Shown here: piece by piece, positions 7,000 to 15,188 of the stretch
How the letters are laid out: each line of letters starts with the position of its first letter
Position numbering within the stretch: position 1 is the first letter of the stretch
DNA from: an uncultured Ruminococcus sp.
Lineage (GTDB): Bacteria; Bacillota; Clostridia; Oscillospirales; Ruminococcaceae
Assembly: GCA_900540005.1 (NCBI GenBank)
Contig: UQEM01000023.1
Coordinates: 1-23,927 of the forward strand
DNA: 23,927 nucleotides
Direction of reading: 5' to 3'
Made by a program: the position numbers and the translations under genes
The notes under the pieces: generated by a model
Told to the model about the DNA's origin: nothing
Databases searched by the model: none
Seen by the model: only the letters and a program-made list of their open reading frames with translations

Positions 7000-7584
7000 T
7001 TATTCACCATATCTTTCTTTAAGGAAGTTGTACAGCTCTCCGAGAGCTGCACCTCTGTGGCTTATCTTGTTCTTTTCATCGGCAGAAAGCTCTGCCATTG
7101 TACGCCCGTTGACCACGAAAACAGGGTCGTAACCGAAACCGTTCGTTCCGCGTTCTTCGTGACCTATTACGCCCTCACATCTGCCGCTGACATATACCGG
7201 CTCGCCGTCTGCTCCGATAAAGCAGATACAGCATTCAAAACGTGCCTCTCTCTTTTCGTCCGCAACGTTTTTCATCTCATCAAGGAGCTTTGTGCACTCC
7301 TCGCCCTTTGGAGCATATCTCGCGGAATATACTCCCGGTCTGTCGTCAAGAGCCGACACACAAAGTCCGCTGTCGTCCGCTATTATGGGAAGCTTAACAA
7401 TGTCAAAGACTGCTTTAGCCTTTATGAACGCATTTTCCGCAAAGGTAGTGCCGTTCTCGTCCGGCTCACAGTCTGCTCCCGCCTCTTTCTGCGAGAGAAC
7501 CTCTATTCCGAGAGGGGCAAGTATCTCTCTTACCTCGCGGAGTTTGTTGGCGTTGTTGGTCGCCATTACAAGTTTTTCGATCAT
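7000..7584 (-). CDS. rdgB: Non-canonical purine NTP pyrophosphatase (RdgB/HAM1)
   Basis: Hydrolyses XTP, ITP and their deoxy forms to monophosphates, keeping deaminated purines out of DNA and RNA. The 194 residues match the family. Visible motifs are ATNNANKLREV (8-18), the ADDSGL segment (69-74) with catalytic-type aspartates, GTNGFGYDPVF (146-156) and KNKISHRGAA (171-180). The ATG overlaps the ftsY stop codon by ATGA, and the ribosome binding site AAGGA lies inside the last ftsY codons, so the two are probably translationally coupled. yhbY starts directly after its stop. Confidence 0.96.
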   Translation of the reverse strand: MIEKLVMATNNANKLREVREILAPLGIEVLSQKEAGADCEPDENGTTFAENAFIKAKAVFDIVKLPIIADDSGLCVSALDDRPGVYSARYAPKGEECTKLLDEMKNVADEKREARFECCICFIGADGEPVYVSGRCEGVIGHEERGTNGFGYDPVFVVNGRTMAELSADEKNKISHRGAALGELYNFLKERYGE

Positions 7585-8870
7585 TTGTCCTTACCTCCGA
7601 ACAGTCTGCTGAAGAATCCCTTCTTCTTTGGCTTTACTTCTTCCTGCGGCTGAGTTTCAGTCTCCTCATCGGAATCGCTCTCATCTTCGTGCTCCTCCTC
7701 AGTTTCCTCTGCCGCTTCTTCCTCGGCAGCTTCATCTGTTTCGGCTACGTCCTCAGTCTCGGGAACTGTTTCAGGCTCGGGTCCTTCAACGGGCACAGAG
7801 ATCTCCTCCTCGGGAGTTTCCTCTACATCAGCAGTTTCCGCCTCGTACTCCTCATCAGCAACGCCGTCGGTTTCCTCATCGTATACGGGAACTTCCTCCT
7901 CGGCAGTATCCTCTGCGAGTTCTTCTGCGGATCCTTCTTCCTCATCTTCTGGCTGAGAAGTATCTGCCGCAAAGAGTGCGTCCACGAACATATTGCTGTC
8001 AAACGGCTGTAGATCATCAATTTTCTCACCGACGCCGATGAGTTTTACAGGGATTCCAAGCTCGTTCTTTATCGAAATTACAATGCCGCCCTTTGCCGTA
8101 CCGTCAAGCTTTGTAAGAACGATTCCCGTAATAGGAGCAGTCTCGCTGAAAAGCTTTGCCTGATTTACCGCATTCTGACCTGTTGTAGCGTCCAGAACCA
8201 GCAGGACCTCGCGCGAGCAGTCCCCTGCCTTGTTGTCAATAATTCGGTTGATCTTCGCAAGTTCGTCCATAAGGTTCTTTTTATTGTGAAGTCTGCCTGC
8301 GGTATCTATTATAACCACGTCACAGCCGCGCGCCTTTGCCGCGTCAAGAGCGTCATACACAACCGCTCCCGGATCAGAACCTTCGGCGTGCTTTACAAGG
8401 TCAACTCCTGCGCGGTCAGTCCACACCTGAAGCTGGTCGATAGCCGCCGCTCGGAACGTATCCGCCGCCGCAACGAGAACCTTCTTGCCCTCCAGCTTGA
8501 ACTGGTGGCACAGCTTACCGATAGTTGTGGTCTTGCCCGCACCGTTTACTCCGATAACCATAATTACGGCAGGAGAAACCGAGAGGTCAAGTCCCGTATC
8601 GTTGCCCATTATCTCGGCGATGACCTCGTGGAGCAGTCCCATTATCTCATTCGGGTCGGTAATTCCGCGCTCCTTTATTTTTTTGCGCAGTCTCTCGCAT
8701 ATCTCAACCGAGGTCTCAACTCCGATATCGCTCATTATCATGGTTTCCTCAAGTTCCTCGAACAGTTCCTCGTCGATTTTCGTGAACGAGTTGAAAACTC
8801 TCTGGATACCGCCTATAAACGAGTCCTTGGTCTTTTTCAGACCGCTTGCAATTTTTGAAAATATACCCAT
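7581..8870 (-). CDS. ftsY: Signal recognition particle receptor FtsY with a C-terminal acidic tail
   Basis: FtsY is the membrane-associated SRP GTPase that docks ribosome-SRP complexes at the translocon. The N-domain begins MGIFSKIASGLKKTKDSF, an amphipathic membrane-binding-type helix. The G-domain has GVNGAGKT (107-114), DTFRAAA (137-143), DTAGR (189-193) and TKLDG (253-257), and NG similarity ends near residue 302. A strongly acidic stretch follows (about 304-411), then a basic amphipathic end KPKKKGFFSRLFGGKDK (413-429). In FtsY proteins with an acidic A domain, such as that of E. coli, it is N-terminal, so the order is unusual. The start has a good GGAGG site; smc is 71 bases upstream and rdgB overlaps downstream. 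Confidence 0.97.
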   Translation of the reverse strand: MGIFSKIASGLKKTKDSFIGGIQRVFNSFTKIDEELFEELEETMIMSDIGVETSVEICERLRKKIKERGITDPNEIMGLLHEVIAEIMGNDTGLDLSVSPAVIMVIGVNGAGKTTTIGKLCHQFKLEGKKVLVAAADTFRAAAIDQLQVWTDRAGVDLVKHAEGSDPGAVVYDALDAAKARGCDVVIIDTAGRLHNKKNLMDELAKINRIIDNKAGDCSREVLLVLDATTGQNAVNQAKLFSETAPITGIVLTKLDGTAKGGIVISIKNELGIPVKLIGVGEKIDDLQPFDSNMFVDALFAADTSQPEDEEEGSAEELAEDTAEEEVPVYDEETDGVADEEYEAETADVEETPEEEISVPVEGPEPETVPETEDVAETDEAAEEEAAEETEEEHEDESDSDEETETQPQEEVKPKKKGFFSRLFGGKDK

Positions 8871-8941
8871 ATTAACCTCCGTAGTATCATGAGTTCAACA
8901 GTACGCGCCGTCTTTACGCATACACGCAAATAAAACCGCAC

Positions 8942-11900
8942 TTACTGAATATCTGCAATGTCCTCCTGAAAATCCACCTGCTCCATTTTGAGGAGCTTTG
9001 AGATACCGTCCTCCTGCATTGTAACGCCGTAAAGGACGTTTGCCTCCTCCATTGCGCTGCGTCTGTGCGTTACGAGCACAAACTGCGTGGTATCGGTGAA
9101 TTTTTTGAGGTACTGCGCGTATTTTCTTACGTTTACCTCGTCAAGAGCCGCGTCGATCTCGTCAAGAATGCAAAACGGCGCGGGTCTCAGTTTCAGAATC
9201 GCGAAATATATCGCTATCGCGATAAAGGACTGCTCTCCGCCGGAAAGCGAGATGAGATTCTTTATCACCTTTCCGGGAGGTGCAACGCTTATCTCAATGC
9301 CCGATTCAAGAACATTTTCCGGATCGGTGAGTATCAGCTCAGCCTTGCCGCCGCCGAACAGTTCGACAAATATCTCCTTGAAATTGGAATTGATTATCCT
9401 GAAACTTTCCGAGAATATCCGACACATCTCATCGGTAAGTCCCGTGATTATTTTTTCAAGTTCCGTCTTTGACTTCTGCACATCTGCTATCTGCTCGGAC
9501 ATAAAGCGGTAACGCTCCGCAACTTCCTCGTACTCCTCGATCGCGTCAACGTTTACGCTGCCGAGAGCGCGTATCTTGTTTCTTACCTCGGTGAGTTCCT
9601 TCTGTGCCGTTATCATGTCGTCTATCTTCTCGGCTATCTGCATTGCCTCCGAGCGCGTCAGCTCGTATGACTCGAATAGCTGTGCGATGATTTTATCGGA
9701 CTCGGTGCAGACTGTATCGTGCCGCGCGCTGAGACGGGTATTCTCAGCCGAAAGCTTTTCCTTTGCATCATTTATCTGTTTCAAGCCCTTTTGCAGCTCA
9801 TTTACAAGACGCGTCTGCTCCGTGTGAAGCGTCTGATACCGCCTTATTTCGCTGTTATATTTGTCCTTGTTGCCCTCAAGACCGCTGAGCTTTCCGGAAA
9901 TCTCCTCTATCTCCTCACGCTTGGCTGATATCTCCTCCCTGTATCGGAAAATCTCCTCCTCATAGAGGTGTCTGCCGTATTTGGACTCCTCAATACCGCG
10001 GTCTATGCGCGATATTTCAAGTTCCTGCGCCTGAATATCCTTTACAAGCTCAATGCTCCTGATCCTTAGCTGAGAAAGTTTTTCGGAAATTTCCGCTCGC
10101 TTCTGACGCAGTTTTTCGCGGTCGCCCTGTCCCTGCGCAAGAGTCTCCTCAGCCGAACGTATCTGCTCGGCAAGTTCGCCAAGCTGACGCTCGGAGTCAG
10201 CTATATTTTTCTTGGCGTTCTCGATCTTATGCATAGACTCCGCAAGAAGTTTTCCCGAATTGTCCGACTGTGCGCTCATCTGCTCAATGAGCGAGTCAAG
10301 GCTCGAAAGTTCGGCATTTATGCGTACTTTATCTGCGCTGTACTGCGCAAGCTGCTCTCTTGCAGCCTCCATATCAAAGCGTAGTTTTTCGGATTCGGCA
10401 CGCATTCTCTCAGCCTTTTCACGGAGATCGTCTCTCTCGTCCGAAAGCTCCTCTATTTCAGCTTTTAGTGTGTCCAGCTCGTTTTTACGCGTAATAACAC
10501 CGCCCGAACGCTGTGCCGAACCGCCCGTAAACGAACCGCCTGCATTGATGACCTGTCCGTCAAGTGTCACTATTCTGAACTTGTAACCGTATCTCTTGGC
10601 TATAAGCGTTGCGGAATCTATATCCTCCGCTATAACTATTCTGCCAAGGAGAGAAGCAATAATTCCGCTGAATTTCGGGTCATACGAAACCAATCGCGCT
10701 GCATTGGCAATGAATCCTTCACAGTTTTCAAGACCCTGCTCACGCAATTCGTAGCCTTTCACGGAAGTTATCGGCAGAAATGTTGCACGTCCGCCCCTCT
10801 GCTCTTTGAGGAAACGGATACACCTCTTGGCTATCTCCTCATTTTCGACAATTATGTTCTGCATAGCGCCGCCGAGAGCGGTCTCTATCGCCACCGCATA
10901 CTGCGGCTCAACGCCGATCATCTGTGCGACCGTACCGAAAATTCCGCCGATCCTGCCCTGTTTTGAGGCTTTCAGAACCATTTTTACGCTGCCTGCAAAG
11001 CCTTCCATATTATTTTCAAGGTCGCCGAGTATTTTCATTCTCTGCTGCTTGCCCTTGATCTCATACAGTACGCGCTCAAAATCGCCCTTTGCCTGCTCAA
11101 AACTCTCCTTGCGGGAGGTATACAGTCTTTGCAGTCCGCCGAGTCTGTTGGCTGCGGCTTCGGAATCGGACTTGTTTTTTTCAAGCTCCGCCTCATCAGC
11201 CGACTTCTGCGAAACATACTCCTCAAGCTTTTTCGCAAAGTCGCTTCCGCTGTTTTTCAGTTCATCAAGCCTCGCGGTCTCGTCTTTTATAACAGTTTTC
11301 GACGCTTCAACGTTGAAACGGCACTCGCTCTGCTTTATATACAGCGAATTTATCTCGCTGCCTGCCTTGTCAACGCTGTCGCCGAGACGGGAGTTCTCAC
11401 TTTCTGCCTGCTCGAAGCTTTTTTCTGTCTCGGCTATTTCCGCTTCAAGCGCAGTTTTCTGCTCCTGAAGAGCCGCAAGCTTTTCCGCCGCAGTTTTTTT
11501 ATCCTGTATAAGCGCGTTTCGGCTCGCCTCTGCGTTGTCGATATTCTTCTGCGCCGTTTCGATAGCCTCGGTGCTATGCTTGATATCATTTTCAAGAACA
11601 GCTATCCCTGACTTCATGTCAGAAGCCGACTGCTCCTCCTCTATCATTTTTCGGCGAAGTTCATCAGACTTGATAGTACTCTCCTGCATTTTGCGGTAAG
11701 CGTCCTCTATCTTCTGCTCCTCACGCGCGATATCATTCCCAATATTCTCGTATTCATTCCTGCCTGCAAGGAGTTTCTCGTCAAGTTCGGCAAGCTTTGC
11801 CCTGAACTCCTCGAGTTTGCTCACCCAGACCGAAATTTCAAGCTTTTTTCTCTTTTCGGCAAGTTTGACGAATTTCTTTGCCTTTTCCGACTGTATTCTC

Positions 11901-12514
11901 AGGGGTTCAACTCTGCCCTCAAGTTCAGAGAGAATGTCGGTCAGTCTCAGCAGATTCTCCTGTGCCGCCGAAAGCTTTCGCTCCGCCTCAAGTTTTTTGT
12001 AGCGGAATTTTGAGATTCCGGCAGCCTCCTCAAAGATATCGCGGCGCTCACTGCTCTTTGCTCCAACGATCTCGGCAATTCGTCCCTGACCGATTATCGA
12101 GTAGCCGTCACGACCGAGACCCGTATCCATAAACAATTCGTTGATATCCCTCAGACGGCACTGCTTTCCGTTTATAATGTACTCGCTGTCGCCGCTTCTG
12201 TAAAGCTTTCGCGTTACCGAAATTTCTTCTCCCATGTCTGCGACTGAACGGTCGGAGTTGTCTATATTAAGCGTAACAGCGGCAAATCCCATAGGCTTTC
12301 TTGCAACAGTACCGGAAAAAATAACGTCCTCCATTTTGTTGCCTCGAAGCGTTTTTGTGGACTGCTCTCCGAGTACCCAGCGAACCGAGTCGCCGATGTT
12401 ACTTTTTCCGCTGCCGTTAGGGCCAACAACCGCTGTAAGTCCCTTGTCAAAAGTAAGGCTTATCTTGTCGGGAAACGACTTAAAGCCCTGTATTTCCAAT
12501 GATTTAAGGTACAC
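8942..12514 (-). CDS. smc: Chromosome segregation ATPase SMC
   Basis: SMC forms the ring-shaped condensin with ScpA and ScpB and compacts and segregates the chromosome. The 1190 residues match full-length bacterial SMC: Walker A GPNGSGKS (31-38), a long coiled coil, a hinge at about 520-680 containing GGSFTGGS, a second coiled coil, then the LSGGEQ signature and the Walker B region CILDEIDAALDEVNV near the C-terminus. The start codon is GTG (12512-12514). Its ribosome binding site AGGAGGTGA overlaps the stop codon of the radical SAM gene, so the two genes are probably coupled. rnc, this radical SAM gene, smc and ftsY run together on one strand. Confidence 0.97.
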   Translation of the reverse strand: MYLKSLEIQGFKSFPDKISLTFDKGLTAVVGPNGSGKSNIGDSVRWVLGEQSTKTLRGNKMEDVIFSGTVARKPMGFAAVTLNIDNSDRSVADMGEEISVTRKLYRSGDSEYIINGKQCRLRDINELFMDTGLGRDGYSIIGQGRIAEIVGAKSSERRDIFEEAAGISKFRYKKLEAERKLSAAQENLLRLTDILSELEGRVEPLRIQSEKAKKFVKLAEKRKKLEISVWVSKLEEFRAKLAELDEKLLAGRNEYENIGNDIAREEQKIEDAYRKMQESTIKSDELRRKMIEEEQSASDMKSGIAVLENDIKHSTEAIETAQKNIDNAEASRNALIQDKKTAAEKLAALQEQKTALEAEIAETEKSFEQAESENSRLGDSVDKAGSEINSLYIKQSECRFNVEASKTVIKDETARLDELKNSGSDFAKKLEEYVSQKSADEAELEKNKSDSEAAANRLGGLQRLYTSRKESFEQAKGDFERVLYEIKGKQQRMKILGDLENNMEGFAGSVKMVLKASKQGRIGGIFGTVAQMIGVEPQYAVAIETALGGAMQNIIVENEEIAKRCIRFLKEQRGGRATFLPITSVKGYELREQGLENCEGFIANAARLVSYDPKFSGIIASLLGRIVIAEDIDSATLIAKRYGYKFRIVTLDGQVINAGGSFTGGSAQRSGGVITRKNELDTLKAEIEELSDERDDLREKAERMRAESEKLRFDMEAAREQLAQYSADKVRINAELSSLDSLIEQMSAQSDNSGKLLAESMHKIENAKKNIADSERQLGELAEQIRSAEETLAQGQGDREKLRQKRAEISEKLSQLRIRSIELVKDIQAQELEISRIDRGIEESKYGRHLYEEEIFRYREEISAKREEIEEISGKLSGLEGNKDKYNSEIRRYQTLHTEQTRLVNELQKGLKQINDAKEKLSAENTRLSARHDTVCTESDKIIAQLFESYELTRSEAMQIAEKIDDMITAQKELTEVRNKIRALGSVNVDAIEEYEEVAERYRFMSEQIADVQKSKTELEKIITGLTDEMCRIFSESFRIINSNFKEIFVELFGGGKAELILTDPENVLESGIEISVAPPGKVIKNLISLSGGEQSFIAIAIYFAILKLRPAPFCILDEIDAALDEVNVRKYAQYLKKFTDTTQFVLVTHRRSAMEEANVLYGVTMQEDGISKLLKMEQVDFQEDIADIQ

Positions 12515-12518
12515 CCGT

Positions 12519-13514
12519 TCACCTCCTCAGTTCGCATTCATACTTGGGGAGCTCAGTATCTCCCACGATCTTTATATCAGTTCCGCGCTCTTTGAAATAC
12601 GCAGCATTAGATTTTTTCTGCCCAAGCGCCTTGCTTATGCACCTGTCATTTACGGCAATTACCGCATTCGCCGGACTCCCGTGAGACTCCAGCAGAAACT
12701 CCATATTGCGGCGATAAATAAGAGCCTCACAAAGCTCTCGGAATGCCGGATGATAGAATCCTCCGACCATATCCTGCTCCACGAATTCACTCGCGTGAAG
12801 TCCGCACTTTATCACCCTTATGCCGCTGCTCTCGAACATCGCCATTGCCGATGCAGCCGTTTCCACAGCCTTGTCAAAGCTGAACGGCTTGTATTCTCCC
12901 GAAAGCAGCAATTTCCCGAGTTTAGTGTTTTTCAGCACCACGGTAGGGTATATTCTCACCGTATCAGGTCTGAGAGCGATAATTTTCTGCACGGTCTCCC
13001 ACTCTTTTTGCGGAGTACTGCCGTAAAGTCCTATCATCATCTGCAAGCCAAGCTCAAAACCAAATGCTTTGATAAGTTCTGCCGAATCGATCACGTCCTG
13101 CGTACAGTGTCCCCGCTCGTTGAGTTCAAGCACCTCGTCGTCCATTGACTGTGCTCCAAGCTCAATTGACGTGACTCCGCTGCTTTTCAGGATATTCAGC
13201 GTTTCAAAATCAATGCAGTCAGGACGCGTTGAGCAGCGTATTCCGCTGAATTTCCCCTCGCCGACACATTCTTTTGCCGCGCCGAGAAGCTCCAGCATAT
13301 ACTGCCTCGGGATCGCCGTAAAGCTGCCGCCGAAAAAGGCGATTTCGGAATTCTCAGGCGACTTTACCTCGCGGAGCGCCTTTTCACATACCGCCCTAAC
13401 GTCATCGCCGTCAGGAATATGCTGCGCACCGCTTATAGTGTTCTGGTCGCAGAAACTGCACCTGTGCGGACAGCCGATATGCGGCACAAAAATCGAGATA
13501 TTAGCGTGCTTCAT
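12519..13514 (-). CDS. Radical SAM protein, Elp3-like
   Basis: A 331-residue radical SAM enzyme. The cluster motif is C15-x3-C19-x2-C22 (GCPHRCSFC), preceded by ISIFVPHIG; FFGGSFTAIP and RCSTRPDCID are typical of the Elp3/oxygen-independent-coproporphyrinogen-oxidase-like group. There is no acetyltransferase domain of the size found in true Elp3, so I do not assign tRNA wobble-uridine modification, though an RNA-related role is plausible given the neighbours rnc and smc. I chose the ATG at 13514, just inside the end of rnc (14-base overlap), because the protein similarity starts there; the frame stays open 11 codons further upstream. Substrate unknown. Confidence 0.88.
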   Translation of the reverse strand: MKHANISIFVPHIGCPHRCSFCDQNTISGAQHIPDGDDVRAVCEKALREVKSPENSEIAFFGGSFTAIPRQYMLELLGAAKECVGEGKFSGIRCSTRPDCIDFETLNILKSSGVTSIELGAQSMDDEVLELNERGHCTQDVIDSAELIKAFGFELGLQMMIGLYGSTPQKEWETVQKIIALRPDTVRIYPTVVLKNTKLGKLLLSGEYKPFSFDKAVETAASAMAMFESSGIRVIKCGLHASEFVEQDMVGGFYHPAFRELCEALIYRRNMEFLLESHGSPANAVIAVNDRCISKALGQKKSNAAYFKERGTDIKIVGDTELPKYECELRR

Positions 13515-14190
13515 AGCCCATAAGCTCCAAGGCTTCCTTTGCAGCAAGCTGCTCGGCCTCCTTCTTGCTCCTGCCCTTGCCCTTGCCGATCACCTGCGAA
13601 TTGAGCCTTACCTCGACAACGAAACGCTTGTTGTGATCGGGGCCTTCCTCACCGATAAGGACATATTCGACCTTCTCCTCGGGATTCTTCTGCACTACTT
13701 CCTGCAAAACGGTCTTGAAGTCGTTGAATGCAGGCTTGCTTGCATGATGAAGATCCTTGGGCATGAATCTCATTATGTGCTTTGCGGCAGGTTCCATTCC
13801 GCCGTCAAGGTAAATAGCTGCAATGACCGCCTCAAAAGCATCTGCAAGAATAGAGGGGCGTTCTCTGCCGCCTGTATTTTCCTCGCCCTTGCCCAAAAGC
13901 AGAAAATCGCCGAGGTGGATCTGCTTTGCAAAAACGTACAGGGACTTCTCGCACACAAGCGAGGCTCTCAGCTTTGTAAGCTCTCCCTCGGGAACGTTGA
14001 GGTTTTTATAAATGTAGTCCGAAACAACTATCGAAAGAACGCTGTCGCCGAGAAACTCAAGGCGCTCATTGCTGCCTGAAGCAAGCTTTTTCTCATTCGC
14101 GTATGATGAATGGGAAAGAGCCTGCTCCAGAAGTCTTATATCATTGAATTTATATCCGAGTATTTCTTCAAAGGCTTCCGTGTAACCCAT
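13501..14190 (-). CDS. rnc: Ribonuclease III
   Basis: Cuts double-stranded RNA, including rRNA precursors. The 229-residue protein has the catalytic domain signature NERLEFLGDSVL (41-52) with E42, E45 and D49, plus D117/E120 in the second metal-binding motif, followed by a double-stranded-RNA-binding domain (about 157-226, ending KKEAEQLAAKEAL). The ATG at 14190 is preferred to a GTG 9 bases upstream because AAAGGAG sits 8 bases before the ATG, while the GTG is inside that site. It begins 5 bases after the plsX stop. An acyl-carrier-protein gene often sits between plsX and rnc in Firmicutes; none is present here. Confidence 0.97.
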   Translation of the reverse strand: MGYTEAFEEILGYKFNDIRLLEQALSHSSYANEKKLASGSNERLEFLGDSVLSIVVSDYIYKNLNVPEGELTKLRASLVCEKSLYVFAKQIHLGDFLLLGKGEENTGGRERPSILADAFEAVIAAIYLDGGMEPAAKHIMRFMPKDLHHASKPAFNDFKTVLQEVVQKNPEEKVEYVLIGEEGPDHNKRFVVEVRLNSQVIGKGKGRSKKEAEQLAAKEALELMGYEAR

Positions 14191-14195
14191 TTTAA

Positions 14196-15188
14196 TCACT
14201 CCTTTGCCATGCGTGACACATAACTTTCAATTTCTCCGATGACGTTGCCGTCAACGATTTTCTTCGCCTGCCTTACCGCATTGAAAAACGCTGTTGCATC
14301 GGAGCTTCCGTGCGCTTTGATAACGGGCTTTTTAACGCCGAGCAGTGCCGAGCCGCCGACCTCTTTGTAGTCCATTTGTCTGCGCAGTTCCTTTATCTTT
14401 CCGAGCGATACTATCGCCCCTATTTTGCCGAGACCCGAGAATATCCACTTGAGTTTCTTTGAGAAAAAGCTGCCCATGCCCTCGTAGAGCTTGAGCGCGA
14501 TGTTTCCTGTAAAGCCGTCTGTGACAACGACCTGAACCTCGCCCTTCGGCATATCCCTCGCCTCAATGTTTCCCACAAAATTCAGTCCCGACTCCTCAAG
14601 CAGCTTATACGCGGCAATTTCAAGCTCTCTGCCCTTGGTCTCCTCTGAACCGATGTTGAGAAGTCCGACCTTGGGATCCTTTACGCCCATTACCTTTTCC
14701 ATGTAAGCGCTGCCCATTACAGCGAACTGCACAAGCATTTCGGGACGGCATTCTGTATTCGCACCGGCGTCCACGAGGACAAAGCTCCCCTTGTCTGCCG
14801 GCATAACGGGTGACGGAGCTACACGCTTAATGCCTTTGATACGCTTGACGATGAAGGTCGCGCCCATTACGAGCGCTCCTGTACTGCCTGCCGAGACAAA
14901 AGCGTCGCCCTTTCCCTCTGAAAGAAGCCGCAGTCCCAACGCCATTGACGAATTGCTGCCCGACTTTATTATCTCCTTCGGCTCTTCATGTATATCAAAA
15001 ACATCATCTGTGTGCTCGATCTCAATGCCGCTGAGACTGATACCGTTTTCAGCGGCGCATTTTTCTATTTTATTCCTGCTGCCCGTCAGAACGACGTTCA
15101 CGCCAAGCTCGCTGACTGCTCTCGCGCAGCCCTTTATCACTTCGAGCGGAGCGTTATCTCCTCCGAAAGCATCAACAATTACCCTCAT
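14196..15188 (-). CDS. plsX: Phosphate acyltransferase PlsX
   Basis: PlsX converts acyl-ACP and phosphate to acyl-phosphate, the acyl donor for PlsY in phospholipid synthesis. The 330 residues fit the family: MRVIVDAFGGDNAP at the start, SVGSTGALV-like SAGSTGALVMGA, DAGANTECRPE, and VVTDGFTGNIALK. I chose the ATG at 15188, 7 bases after AGAGG; a TTG two codons upstream abuts that site and is unlikely. It overlaps the end of trmFO by 17 bases. rnc follows 5 bases downstream. Confidence 0.96.
   Translation of the reverse strand: MRVIVDAFGGDNAPLEVIKGCARAVSELGVNVVLTGSRNKIEKCAAENGISLSGIEIEHTDDVFDIHEEPKEIIKSGSNSSMALGLRLLSEGKGDAFVSAGSTGALVMGATFIVKRIKGIKRVAPSPVMPADKGSFVLVDAGANTECRPEMLVQFAVMGSAYMEKVMGVKDPKVGLLNIGSEETKGRELEIAAYKLLEESGLNFVGNIEARDMPKGEVQVVVTDGFTGNIALKLYEGMGSFFSKKLKWIFSGLGKIGAIVSLGKIKELRRQMDYKEVGGSALLGVKKPVIKAHGSSDATAFFNAVRQAKKIVDGNVIGEIESYVSRMAKE

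Noticed and set aside
7628..8041. Plus-strand frame with a Pro/Arg/Leu-rich repetitive protein
   Set aside because: It is the antisense of the Glu-rich FtsY tail; the repetition comes from GAA/GAG codons there.
12234..13148. Long open frame of about 300 codons on the plus strand
   Set aside because: It is antisense to the start of smc and the radical SAM gene, crosses their junction, and its protein is low-complexity Ser/Arg/Leu-rich with no recognisable domain. The minus-strand genes are fully conserved.
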